From contig NZ_FO082820.1 of NCBI RefSeq assembly GCF_000967425.1, forward strand, positions 1,054,001 to 1,118,000: DNA of 64,000 nucleotides. Direction: 5' to 3'. The notes beneath the pieces are model-generated. The model was not told the DNA's origin and ran no database searches. It worked only from the letters and a program-made list of their open reading frames with translations. Origin of the DNA: Pseudorhizobium banfieldiae. GTDB lineage: Bacteria > Pseudomonadota > Alphaproteobacteria > Rhizobiales > Rhizobiaceae. The position numbers and the translations under genes were made by a program. Below, one piece after another: positions 1-7,918 of the stretch (position 1 is the stretch's first letter; every line of letters begins with the position of its first letter).

Positions 1-342
1 GATGGATCGACCTGGGTCGACATCCCCCGGCAGGGTCAGCCATGACCGTGGCAGCAGATCCGCGATCGGCAGGAGTTGCAGCACGATGAACGCAGCGTGA
101 AGCCAGAAAAGGCCGCTGATCGTACGGTAGCGACCTGTAGTGGCCCGCAAGGATACATCCGCAAACCCGAGCCGAGCGAAGTACACGGCGGCCCAGGCAA
201 AGAGCAGAGCGGCTGAAAGGGCCCATATGGCAGGCCGATTGCCACCGAGGGCCAACGGCGCCACAAATACGGTGGTGGCAACTACGCCCGCGGTCCAGTT
301 GTTGAGACGGTACCTTGTCTGGGAGCTGCTTCTCGCCTGCAT
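1..342 (-). CDS. O-antigen ligase/polymerase-like membrane protein, N-terminal part
   Basis: The reading frame stays open from an ATG at 342 to the left window edge, giving 114 residues with no stop, so the C-terminus lies outside. After a basic start (MQARSSSQTRYRLNNW) come two hydrophobic segments at about residues 17-32 and 37-56, with the pattern ALGGNRPAIWALSAALLFAW, and a third near residue 85. This start looks like the first helices of O-antigen ligase / exopolysaccharide polymerase (Wzy_C-type) proteins. The family call is from pattern memory only, because the diagnostic Wzy_C region is missing. It would act in the inner membrane in surface polysaccharide assembly. A 14-bp palindrome lies about 56 bp upstream. 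Confidence 0.55.
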   Translation of the reverse strand, partial: MQARSSSQTRYRLNNWTAGVVATTVFVAPLALGGNRPAIWALSAALLFAWAAVYFARLGFADVSLRATTGRYRTISGLFWLHAAFIVLQLLPIADLLPRSWLTLPGDVDPGRSI

Positions 343-397
343 CCTGCGTTCGCCTCTAAAGCCGAAGGGCCGTTTGATCGAGCCAAAGCATTAAGGG

Positions 398-411
398 GAT
401 GTTGCAACATC
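398..411. promoter_or_regulatory. Perfect 14-bp palindrome upstream of the edge gene
   Basis: GATGTTGCAACATC is its own reverse complement. It lies 56 bp upstream of the ATG at 342, in the 205-bp gap between the edge gene and the next minus-strand gene. A second TGCAAC follows at 412-417. Size and place suit a dimeric repressor or activator site. I cannot assign a regulator. Confidence 0.35.
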
Positions 412-547
412 TGCAACTGGTCGGCCTCAGAGTCATTCGGCCAAGCGACTGCACGTGACAGTTACCTACGATTGGGGCGCTGCGTGATCTTATTGGATCT
501 CGAGCCTATCCCGGCTGCTAAAGGCTTCGGCAGGTGACGAAGATCGA

Positions 548-1003
548 TTAGGTTTGAAGTGGAGTGATGGTGTCCACTCGGGTGCGCCCTTCGATCAGCC
601 CCCTCTTGAGATCACGTCGCCCCTTTTCCACTTCCATGACCGTATAGGCCTTCTCGTCGCGGAACAGGCTCGCATGCCGGGTCGTGACATCTTCGCCGGG
701 TAAAGCCTCGACCTCCATGTAATCCAGCTCGCTGCCGGCCGCTACGATTCGGGCGTCTCCGGCCGTTCGGGCGGCAACGGTGATCTCTTGGGGTTCCGGC
801 CCATTGTCCCAACGTGCGTCATTGGCCGGCGCGACAGGGACGAGCCGATAGATGTTGAGAAGTTCGCCCTCGTTTGTCGCTGTGGCCGCCGCCTCGGCGT
901 CGGCAATCTGCGCCTGGCTCTCCACAGAGCGGCCGAAGTTCGTGGAGCTTGTACCGGTGTTGAACGGTTCGTTGCCGATGCCGTCATTCCTTGCGTTGGA
1001 CAT
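548..1003 (-). CDS. Conserved rhizobial hypothetical protein
   Basis: The gene encodes 151 residues. I chose the ATG at 1003 because GGAAAGG sits just upstream of it; the frame runs further upstream but without a better start. The N-terminal 45 residues are low in hydrophobics and rich in Asn, Ser, Thr and Ala (MSNARNDGIGNEPFNTG), probably disordered. The core, about residues 46-130, reads LLNIYRLVPVAPANDARWDN and then ITVAARTAGDARIVAAGSEL. That pattern recalls short orphan proteins of Rhizobiales, but I know no function. There is no signal peptide, membrane segment or catalytic motif. The divergent neighbour is the porin pair; a functional link is not evident. Confidence 0.7.
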   Translation of the reverse strand: MSNARNDGIGNEPFNTGTSSTNFGRSVESQAQIADAEAAATATNEGELLNIYRLVPVAPANDARWDNGPEPQEITVAARTAGDARIVAAGSELDYMEVEALPGEDVTTRHASLFRDEKAYTVMEVEKGRRDLKRGLIEGRTRVDTITPLQT

Positions 1004-1541
1004 GGTCCGACCTTTCCGTCTTGTATTGTTCTCCAAAAACGCCCCGCTCGGCACCCTTGTTCCGGCAGAATCGGACGCACTGCATCTCCGCGCAGAGAAT
1101 CGCTGACGGATCGCGAATCGAGTCACGCTGAGCGGTGTCTGTCGACGACGCGCCATGACGAGCATGCGCGTCATGTACCTGAGCGCCACCGTCCCTTTAT
1201 GGCGCGAATCGGGCTGGAATCTGCAGAACCTGCCCTGAGCGCATCGCATCACAGCAACTTAAGTGCCTGTGACATCTGCCATTTCTTAAGAGAGTGTAAA
1301 CCTTTCAGCGCTCCGCCCGCCACATTTGTGTCCTTTCAGCAACAGGACTGCCGTAAGCGGGTGCAGGAATGTGGAATGGCTGAAGTTCCGGATTGCATGG
1401 CGGACCGCCTCTTGTATTTTCACTCTCGGAAGCGAGGCGGTGGATCGTCCGTCTTCTGGCAATCGACGGGGATGGGGCAGGGAACGCTGTCCTTCAGCAA
1501 AAGAACCCAGACCCATACGAAACTTTGACTGGAGGTCAAAA
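1004..1541. other. 538-bp intergenic region with long porin leader
   Basis: This gap separates the orphan gene on the minus strand from the first porin. It contains no open frame I would defend. A 7-bp inverted repeat (CCGCCTC at 1405-1411, GAGGCGG at 1434-1440) lies about 100 bp before the porin ATG and could fold in a long 5' leader. Strongly expressed porins often have long leaders open to small-RNA control; that link is inference. No clear sigma-70 promoter could be placed by eye. Confidence 0.45.
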
Positions 1542-1741
1542 ATGAACATCAAGAGCCTTCTTCTCGGCTCCGCTGCTGCCCTCGCAGCAGTCTCCGGCGC
1601 ACAGGCTGCCGATGCTATCATCGCTGCCGAGCCCGAGCCCATGGAATACGTTCGCGTTTGCGACGCATTCGGCACCGGCTACTTCTACATCCCGGGCACC
1701 GAAACCTGCCTCAAGATCGGCGGCTACGTCCGTTTCCAGGT
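1542..1741 (+). repeat. Porin 5' duplicated segment, copy 1
   Basis: The first about 200 bases of this porin match 2745-2944 of the second porin with about 13 mismatches by eye, mostly at third codon positions. The remaining parts of the genes differ far more. Confidence 0.8.
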
Positions 1742-2576
1742 TGATTTCGACAGCCGCGATGGCGCCTACGCCGACGATAACTGGGATGCATGGACCCGCG
1801 GTCGTGTAGACTTCACTGCCAAGAGCGACACCGAACTCGGTGAGCTGACCGGCTTCATTGCCATCCAGGCTGAGGCTTCGGACTATCCGGCTGCTACCGG
1901 TTCCACGGGTGACTTCTACTTCGACGAAGTCTACCTGCAGCTCGGCGGCTTCAAGGCTGGTACCTACCTCAACTGGTGGGATAAGGGCATCAACGGCGAA
2001 ACCGACTCGCTGGGCGCAACGACCCGCATGACCTCGATCGCCTACATCTACACGGGCGACGCGTTCACGGCTGGCCTTCAGCTCGACGAGCTGACCAACG
2101 TTGAACTCGGCGGCGGCGGCGGTCAGGACTTCGGTCTTGAAGCTATCGTAACCGCTTCGCTCGGCGCGGCTTCGGTCGACCTGCTTGGTTCCTACGACTT
2201 TGCAAACGAAGACGGCGCAGTCCGCGCTCTCGTTTCCGCTGGCATCGGTCCGGGCACCCTGCAGCTCGCAGGTGTCTGGGCATCGGGCTACAACGTCTAC
2301 TACAACGCTTCTGAGTGGACGATCGCTGCTTCGTACTCCTTCAAGGCAACCGACAAGTTCACGATCACCCCCGGTGTTCAGTACTTCTCGAACGTCGATC
2401 TTGATGGCGACGACTTCGACGGTGACGATGCATGGCGCGCTGGTCTGACTGTCGACTACGCGATCACTTCTGGCCTGGCCATGAAGGTATCGGCGCAGTG
2501 GAACGACGGCAACCGTCGCGGTGCTGGCGACGAAGACTACTGGGATGGCTTCGTCCGTCTTCAGCGCTCGTTCTAA
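1542..2576 (+). CDS. ropA: Outer-membrane porin, Porin_2 family (RopA type), copy 1
   Basis: The gene encodes 344 residues. The ATG at 1542 follows GGAGGT. Residues 1-22 (MNIKSLLLGSAAALAAVSGA) are a signal peptide with cleavage after AQA-A. Next comes the motif PMEYVRVCDAFGTGYFYIPG with two conserved cysteines, then many short amphipathic strands with acidic turns, and the C-terminus ends in Phe (VRLQRSF), the usual signal for insertion by the BAM complex. Length and pattern fit Porin_2 (the rhizobial RopA group), general diffusion channels for small hydrophilic solutes. A strong hairpin follows at 2584-2610, so it is probably transcribed alone. A paralogue follows in tandem. Confidence 0.93.
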   Translation: MNIKSLLLGSAAALAAVSGAQAADAIIAAEPEPMEYVRVCDAFGTGYFYIPGTETCLKIGGYVRFQVDFDSRDGAYADDNWDAWTRGRVDFTAKSDTELGELTGFIAIQAEASDYPAATGSTGDFYFDEVYLQLGGFKAGTYLNWWDKGINGETDSLGATTRMTSIAYIYTGDAFTAGLQLDELTNVELGGGGGQDFGLEAIVTASLGAASVDLLGSYDFANEDGAVRALVSAGIGPGTLQLAGVWASGYNVYYNASEWTIAASYSFKATDKFTITPGVQYFSNVDLDGDDFDGDDAWRAGLTVDYAITSGLAMKVSAQWNDGNRRGAGDEDYWDGFVRLQRSF

Positions 2577-2583
2577 TATCAAG

Positions 2584-2610
2584 GAGCTCCCCCGACATTC
2601 GGGGGAGCTC
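2584..2610 (+). terminator. Rho-independent-type hairpin after porin 1
   Basis: A 12-bp perfect stem (GAGCTCCCCCGA at 2584-2595 with TCGGGGGAGCTC at 2599-2610) has a 3-nt loop and is followed by TCTTC. It starts 8 bp after the porin stop codon. The T-tract is weak, but the stem is very stable. It separates the two porin genes transcriptionally and may also protect the mRNA 3' end. Confidence 0.8.
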
Positions 2611-2744
2611 TCTTCAATAAGAGGGTGGCCCAAAGAAGGTCATTCGGTTGGGAGATGCTCTGGGAGTGAAGTCGCCGTCGTGCGGCTTTTTTGGTTTCCG
2701 TGGATGGTCCACGGGGGTCCGATTCTTTCCTGACTGGAGTCAAC

Positions 2745-2944
2745 ATGACGATCAAGAGCCTTCTCCTCGGCTCCGCTGCTGCCCTCGCAGCAGTCTCCGG
2801 CGCACAGGCCGCCGACGCTATCATCGCTGCCGAACCCGAACCCATGGAATATGTTCGCGTTTGCGACGCATTCGGCACCGGCTACTTCTACATCCCAGGG
2901 ACCGAAACCTGCCTCAAGATCGGCGGCTATGTCCGCTTCGAGGT
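2745..2944 (+). repeat. Porin 5' duplicated segment, copy 2
   Basis: This matches 1542-1741 with about 13 mismatches in 200 bases. It covers the signal peptide and the conserved first strand region. Confidence 0.8.
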
Positions 2945-3788
2945 GAGCTGGAACAGTGAAGACACCTACGGCGACGACAACTGGGATGCCTACACCCGCG
3001 GTCGCATTGAAGTCACTGCCAAGAGCGACACGGAGCTCGGCGAGCTGACCAGCTACATCGCTATGCAGGCGGAGACCTCGGAGTACCCGGCCGCTACCGG
3101 CGCAACCGACGACGCCTTCTACTTCGATGAAGTCTATCTGCAGCTCGGCGGCTTCAAGGCTGGTACCTACCTCAACTGGTGGGATGCCAATGACCTACCG
3201 GGCGAGTTGGACGCTCTCGGCTCCAACCGCGTGACGGCGATTGCCTATATCTATGAGGGTGACGCCTGGACCGCTGGTATTCAGCTCGATGAACTGACGG
3301 GCGAAGAGTACCTCGGCACCTTCACCGGCGACGATCCCGATCTGGGTGGCGGTCAGAGCGTCGGTCTGGAAGCCGTCGTCCAGGGAACGTTCGGTCCGGT
3401 TTCGGCGGAGTTGCTCGGTTCCTATGACTTCGCCAACGACGATGGTGCAGTCCGTGTGATCACATCGGCGAACCTCGGCCCCGGCACCTTCTACCTGGCC
3501 GGCGTCTACTCCTCCGGTTATAACTTCTACTATGGCGGCGCCGAGTTGACCCTCGCCACGGCCTATGCGTTCAATGCGACCGAAAAGCTCCAGATCATCC
3601 CGGAGTTCCAGTACTTCTGGAATACGGCTATTGATGCTGAAGGCGACTTCAGTGGCCCCGATTACTGGACGGCTGGTGCAACGGTGAATTATGCCATCAC
3701 CGATGGCCTGGCGTCGAAGGTTTCTGTTGCCTATGACGACTCGTCGGAAGCATGGGGCGGCATCGTCCGCCTGCAGCGTAACTTCTGA
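2745..3788 (+). CDS. ropA: Outer-membrane porin, Porin_2 family (RopA type), copy 2
   Basis: The gene encodes 347 residues. The ATG at 2745 follows TGGAGT. The signal peptide and the PMEYVRVCDAF block are nearly identical to copy 1, while the middle diverges: the loop region around residues 150-200 carries EEYLGTFTGDDPDLGGG, absent from copy 1. It ends VRLQRNF, again with C-terminal Phe. The protein should form a trimeric beta-barrel in the outer membrane. It has its own leader (2611-2744) and its own terminator, so the two porins can be regulated separately. The tandem arrangement shows duplication followed by divergence of surface loops. Confidence 0.93.
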   Translation: MTIKSLLLGSAAALAAVSGAQAADAIIAAEPEPMEYVRVCDAFGTGYFYIPGTETCLKIGGYVRFEVSWNSEDTYGDDNWDAYTRGRIEVTAKSDTELGELTSYIAMQAETSEYPAATGATDDAFYFDEVYLQLGGFKAGTYLNWWDANDLPGELDALGSNRVTAIAYIYEGDAWTAGIQLDELTGEEYLGTFTGDDPDLGGGQSVGLEAVVQGTFGPVSAELLGSYDFANDDGAVRVITSANLGPGTFYLAGVYSSGYNFYYGGAELTLATAYAFNATEKLQIIPEFQYFWNTAIDAEGDFSGPDYWTAGATVNYAITDGLASKVSVAYDDSSEAWGGIVRLQRNF

Positions 3789-3814
3789 TCGCGGCACTGA
3801 CCGTCGCAAAAGAG

Positions 3815-3841
3815 AAAGCCCGGCAGTTGCCGGGCTTTTTT
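3815..3841. terminator. Terminator between porin 2 and slt
   Basis: The stem AAAGCCCGGC (3815-3824) pairs with GCCGGGCTTT (3829-3838) around a 4-nt loop, followed by TTT on the plus strand. It lies 26 bp after the porin stop and 38 bp from the slt stop on the other strand. It is a canonical intrinsic terminator for the porin and its A-rich left flank could serve slt as well. Confidence 0.88.
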
Positions 3842-3879
3842 GCGTATCAAAGGGCAGCGATCATGTGCGGCTTCGAAGA

Positions 3880-5985
3880 TCAGTTCTCCGCCAGGCTGAC
3901 ATCGGTGATCTGCACGGTCGCATCCGGATGCTGCCGTCCATCGCGCAGGTCCGCGACAATGTCCGCCGTCTGTCCCAGCCGCGCCTTGTAGACCTGATAG
4001 TTCTCCATGATCCGCTGGACGTAGTTGCGGGTCTCCGGGAAGGGGATGCGCTCGATCCAGTCGATCACCTCATCGATCGGCTTCCCGCGCGGGTCCCCGT
4101 AGCGCGCGATCCATTCGCCGACGCGCCGCGGTCCGGCATTATAGGCGATGAAGGTAAGGATATAGGATCCGCGGAAGGAGTCGATCTGTTCGCCGAGATA
4201 GTGGGCGCCCAGGGTGGCATTGAAGCCGGGGTCGCTTGTTAGCTTTTCGGGTGCATAGGCCAGTCCGTGTCGCTTGGCCACGGCCTTCGCAGTGCTCGGT
4301 AGCAACTGCAGCAGACCCCGTGCATTGGCGGGCGACACGGCTGTCGGATTGAAGGCACTTTCCTGCCTTGCAATCGAATAGGCAAGCGCCTTGCCGGAAC
4401 CGGAAATATTGGCGCCGGGGGGAATGGCGCCGGTCGGAAAGGCAAGCGCCGCGACATCCCGCCCCTCGTAGTAGGCGGATTTGCCGATCTGGAGCGCCAG
4501 GTTGTGGTCTTTCCTGCGTTCGGCCCGTTCGGCGAGCATGGCAAGCTCACCCGGGCTTTCGATCTGTTTGGCGAGCGCTTGCAGCAGTGCAGCCGTACGC
4601 TTTTCATGGCCGGCAGCCTCCAGCCGGTCGAGGGCCGCTACCGGCGGCCGCTGCGTGAAATTCCTGCGGTCATCCTCGGTGGGTGAGGGCGGTTGAACGG
4701 AAAGGGCTGACATGTTCAGGCGTGCGGCGGCGAGTTGGCCGTAAAAGCTCCCGGTATGGGCTGCCGCGCTGCGGAAATGCGCTTCGGCCTCCGCGGATTG
4801 CGCTGCCTCGGCGGCGCGACCCAGCCAGTAGAAGGCGCGCGAGGCCGAGATCGGCCTGCTGGAGGCCTCGAGGATGCGCCGGAAATGACCGGCGGCCTTC
4901 TGCGGATCGTTCAGGTTGCGAAGCGCATACCATCCCGCATGGAATTCGGCATCGGCAATGTCCGTCGGCTGCGTGGCAGCATGGGCGGAAACGATGGCAT
5001 AGGCGGCCTTGTAGTCTCCGAGATCCGCGAGCCCGCGTGCGACGATGCGCTGCTCGTCCCACCACTCGGACGTATTGATCAGCAGAGACGAATCCCGCGG
5101 CGCCTTTGCAAGAAGCGCAGCCGCCTCGCGATACTTGTCCTTGCGCCGGAGCGCCTCGATCTGAAGGAACAGGAAGGCCGGATCGTCTTTCCAAGAAGGG
5201 TCCACGGCCTTCAGCAGTGCCTCGGCGTTTCGCGCCCCGTTGATCCGGGCAGCCCAGGCCTTGTAGAGCGATTGCGCCTCGCCGAGCTGCGCGAAACGCT
5301 TCGCCTGGCCGACGCGGCCCCGATACATGAGATAATCCATCCGCGCCTTGTGGTCGCGAACCGTCAGGGTGGAGGCGAATTCCTTGAGGATGCGGTTCTC
5401 GAGGGGCGTGTACAGGGCCTCGGAGGTCCAGAGACGACGGAGCGTGGCAGCTGCCTCATCCTTCCCCAGATCCTTCTGCGCCTTTGCCAGCAGGTAGAGC
5501 CCTTCGGCGGTCTTCGGTTCGGCATCGCTGAATGCTGCCAATACCTTGTCAGCGCCTGGGTTCTCGCGAAAAAGAGCGCGCTCGTAGCGCAGGCGGAGAT
5601 CGTCCAGTCCCGGCCAATCCTTCAGTTCCTGACGTGCTGCTTCGATTTGCAGCGACGAGACGGAGGCAAGGCCGGACATGGCGAGCGCCCAGGTGAGCGC
5701 CTGTCGTTCCACCGAACCCTCCGGCAGGCTGTCACGCACGACGAACGCACGCTTCGCATCATCGTCGGATAAAGCATCGAGGCCGGCTTTCAGGACTGGC
5801 GCCGGGGCAAGCCTGCTGCCTCGTGACGGTGTCATGACATCCAGCGCCATCGGAAAGGCTGCGGTAGCGCTGGCCGGTTTGGCATAGGGAAGGGGTGCCG
5901 GACCCTTGGGAAGGGGATCGGCCATGGCGCCGGGTCCCGAAAGACCGAGACCGATGACGGTCAGCAACAGGGCAGGCTTCTTCAT
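3880..5985 (-). CDS. slt: Soluble lytic murein transglycosylase
   Basis: The gene encodes 701 residues. A signal peptide (MKKPALLLTVIGLGLSGPGA) sends it to the periplasm. Residues of about 25-510 form the long alpha-helical repeat region typical of the Slt70 superhelical domain. The SLT catalytic domain begins near residue 528; ARQESAFNP places the catalytic glutamate at about position 542, followed by GLLQLLPSTAK and FIAYNAGPRRVGEW. The enzyme cleaves the MurNAc-GlcNAc bond to give 1,6-anhydro-muropeptides during wall turnover. It stands alone on the minus strand, divergent from dapA. Its length is close to that of the Slt family. Confidence 0.93.
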   Translation of the reverse strand: MKKPALLLTVIGLGLSGPGAMADPLPKGPAPLPYAKPASATAAFPMALDVMTPSRGSRLAPAPVLKAGLDALSDDDAKRAFVVRDSLPEGSVERQALTWALAMSGLASVSSLQIEAARQELKDWPGLDDLRLRYERALFRENPGADKVLAAFSDAEPKTAEGLYLLAKAQKDLGKDEAAATLRRLWTSEALYTPLENRILKEFASTLTVRDHKARMDYLMYRGRVGQAKRFAQLGEAQSLYKAWAARINGARNAEALLKAVDPSWKDDPAFLFLQIEALRRKDKYREAAALLAKAPRDSSLLINTSEWWDEQRIVARGLADLGDYKAAYAIVSAHAATQPTDIADAEFHAGWYALRNLNDPQKAAGHFRRILEASSRPISASRAFYWLGRAAEAAQSAEAEAHFRSAAAHTGSFYGQLAAARLNMSALSVQPPSPTEDDRRNFTQRPPVAALDRLEAAGHEKRTAALLQALAKQIESPGELAMLAERAERRKDHNLALQIGKSAYYEGRDVAALAFPTGAIPPGANISGSGKALAYSIARQESAFNPTAVSPANARGLLQLLPSTAKAVAKRHGLAYAPEKLTSDPGFNATLGAHYLGEQIDSFRGSYILTFIAYNAGPRRVGEWIARYGDPRGKPIDEVIDWIERIPFPETRNYVQRIMENYQVYKARLGQTADIVADLRDGRQHPDATVQITDVSLAEN

Positions 5986-6120
5986 GCGGCGACTCGCGAC
6001 AAGAAAGCGATTCCTCTTATTACATTAGCTGCTTCGTAGATTAACGAAAGCTTACCAGCATCATTGAAACTGCGCCGGTTTGGCGCCGCGGTTCACCATC
6101 AGAAATCGCGTCAGCATCCG

Positions 6121-6149
6121 CTTGTCGTCGCATTCCCACCGCTCTATTG
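6121..6149 (+). promoter_or_regulatory. Candidate housekeeping promoter for dapA
   Basis: CTTGTC at 6121-6126 and CTATTG at 6144-6149 are separated by exactly 17 bp. They resemble the alphaproteobacterial vegetative consensus CTTGAC-N17-CTATAT. The -10 element ends 62 bp before the dapA ATG. This is a match by eye only. Confidence 0.5.
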
Positions 6150-6211
6150 TGCGCCACCTTAGTCACGGAATGCGGCCGAAGCGTGAACTGCCGGCCGGTG
6201 GGAGCTTATGC

Positions 6212-7096
6212 ATGTTCAAGGGATCGATGCCCGCACTCGTCACGCCTTTCACGGCAGAGGGTGCGGTGGATGAAGCCGCCTTTGCCGATCATGTCGAATG
6301 GCAGATCGCCGAGGGCAGCAGCGGCCTGGTGCCGGTCGGCACGACCGGCGAATCTCCGACCCTTTCCCATGCTGAGCACAAGCGGGTCGTCGAACTTTGC
6401 ATCGAGGTTGCGGCCGGCCGCGTACCCGTCATTGCAGGCGCGGGATCGAACAACACCCGCGAAGCGATCGAGCTTGCAACCCATGCGGAACAGGCAGGGG
6501 CGGATGCGCTTCTGGTGGTGACACCCTATTACAACAAGCCCACCCAGAAGGGCCTCTTCGCCCATTTTTCGGCCGTCGCCGAGGCTGTGAAGCTGCCGAT
6601 CATCATCTACAACATCCCCGGACGCTCGGTGATCGACATGACGCCGGAGACGATGGGGGCACTGGCTAGGGCCCACAAGAACATCGCCGGTGTGAAGGAC
6701 GCGACCGGCAAGCTGGAGCGTGTTTCCGAACAGCGGATCACCTGTGGCAAGGACTTCATCCAGCTGTCTGGCGAGGATGCGACGGCGCTCGGCTTCAACG
6801 CCCATGGCGGCGTCGGATGCATTTCGGTGACGGCAAACGTCGCGCCGCGCCTCTGTGCCGACTTCCAGGCGGCGACCCTTGCGGGTGACTATGCCAAGGC
6901 GCTGGATTACCAGGACAGGCTGATGCCGTTGCACAAGGCGATCTTCCTCGAGCCCGGTGTTTGCGGCGCCAAGTACGGATTGTGGCGGACGCGAGGCCTG
7001 AGCCGGGCCGTGCGTTCGCCTCTCATGTCTTCGCTGGAAGCATCGACTGAGGCTGCTATCGATGCAGCCCTTCGGCACGCGGGCCTGCTCAACTAG
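6212..7096 (+). CDS. dapA: 4-hydroxy-tetrahydrodipicolinate synthase
   Basis: The gene encodes 294 residues. DapA condenses pyruvate with aspartate semialdehyde in the lysine and diaminopimelate pathway (cytoplasm). Visible hallmarks are [12 protein letters not shown] (residues 41-51), the YYNKPTQKG loop (106-114), YNIPGR (Tyr133), and GVKDATGK with the Schiff-base Lys at 162. I chose the ATG at 6212, which follows GGGAGC and begins [13 protein letters not shown] as in rhizobial homologues; upstream codons in frame look non-coding. The C-terminus [13 protein letters not shown] matches the rhizobial type. smpB follows 105 bp later, the usual neighbour in these genomes. Confidence 0.96.
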   Translation: MFKGSMPALVTPFTAEGAVDEAAFADHVEWQIAEGSSGLVPVGTTGESPTLSHAEHKRVVELCIEVAAGRVPVIAGAGSNNTREAIELATHAEQAGADALLVVTPYYNKPTQKGLFAHFSAVAEAVKLPIIIYNIPGRSVIDMTPETMGALARAHKNIAGVKDATGKLERVSEQRITCGKDFIQLSGEDATALGFNAHGGVGCISVTANVAPRLCADFQAATLAGDYAKALDYQDRLMPLHKAIFLEPGVCGAKYGLWRTRGLSRAVRSPLMSSLEASTEAAIDAALRHAGLLN

Positions 7097-7201
7097 TCCG
7101 TACTGCTTCACTTTCCCCGCCGCCCGCATTACATGACGCATGGTCCGCGGGAACGCCCTCCCGCGGCGACATTCCGGTATCGAAGGGCGTGGTGGAGACA
7201 G

Positions 7202-7678
7202 ATGGCCCCCAAAGGCAGCCAGCGGACGGTGAGCAAGATTGTCGCGGAGAACCGCAAGGCCCGCTTCAACTATGAGATCATCGACACCTACGAAGCCGGC
7301 CTCGTCCTCACCGGGACCGAGGTCAAGTCGCTACGCGAGGGCAAGGCGAACATTGCCGAATCCTACGCGTCCGACGAGGGCGACGAGATCTGGCTGATCA
7401 ACTCCCATCTGCCGGAATATCTGCAGGCAAACCGCTTCAACCACGAGCCCCGGCGTCGTCGCAAGCTGCTCCTCAGCAAACGGGAGATCAACCGGCTGCG
7501 TTCAGGCATCAACCGCGAAGGGATGACCCTCGTGCCGCTGAAGATCTACTTCAACGATCGCGGAAGGGCCAAACTGGAACTGGCGCTTGCCAAGGGCAAG
7601 AAGCTCCACGACAAGCGCGAGACAGTCAAGGAACGCGACTGGAACCGTCAGAAGAGCCGGCTTCTGAAGGACAATTGA
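7202..7678 (+). CDS. smpB: SsrA-binding protein SmpB
   Basis: The gene encodes 158 residues. SmpB binds tmRNA and delivers it to stalled ribosomes for trans-translation. The motif [14 protein letters not shown] (residues 12-25), [15 protein letters not shown] and the basic C-terminal tail [18 protein letters not shown] are all characteristic; the tail helix enters the empty mRNA channel. The ATG at 7202 follows GGTGGAGACAG; starts further upstream would add a non-conserved extension. The gene stands downstream of dapA. The tmRNA gene itself is not in the window. Confidence 0.96.
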   Translation: MAPKGSQRTVSKIVAENRKARFNYEIIDTYEAGLVLTGTEVKSLREGKANIAESYASDEGDEIWLINSHLPEYLQANRFNHEPRRRRKLLLSKREINRLRSGINREGMTLVPLKIYFNDRGRAKLELALAKGKKLHDKRETVKERDWNRQKSRLLKDN

Positions 7679-7820
7679 GATTGCAGGCCGGTCGCGCGGC
7701 TGGGGTCGGTGACACAGTGCGCTTGCGGTCTGCAGCAACCCTGCCGTTCCGTCCAGAGGCAACCTAGCGCTTTTCCAGGTTTGCCGTAAGGAACGGTCTT
7801 AGAGGTTCGCTTCATTGGAA

Positions 7821-7848
7821 CGGCCTGGATCGCTGGCGATCCAGGCCG
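7821..7848. terminator. Strong hairpin between smpB and chemoreceptor gene
   Basis: A perfect 12-bp stem (CGGCCTGGATCG at 7821-7832 and CGATCCAGGCCG at 7837-7848) has a 4-nt loop. It sits in the 240-bp gap between two convergent genes (smpB and the chemoreceptor). Neither side has a T-tract, so it may act as a Rho-assisted or 3'-end-protecting structure rather than a classical terminator. The remainder of the gap shows no gene. Confidence 0.55.
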
Positions 7849-7918
7849 TAGTGCCGTCAGGAAATGGCAGCGGCCCCAACCGATTTCCGGTCAAGAGTTG
7901 CTGGGGCCAAGGTGATCC

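Noticed and set aside
1536..2633. A 365-codon open frame on the minus strand antisense to the first porin
   Set aside because: It mirrors the porin codons with a GC-rich third position, has biased Val/Ala/Glu composition and no ribosome site. It is a shadow of the real gene.
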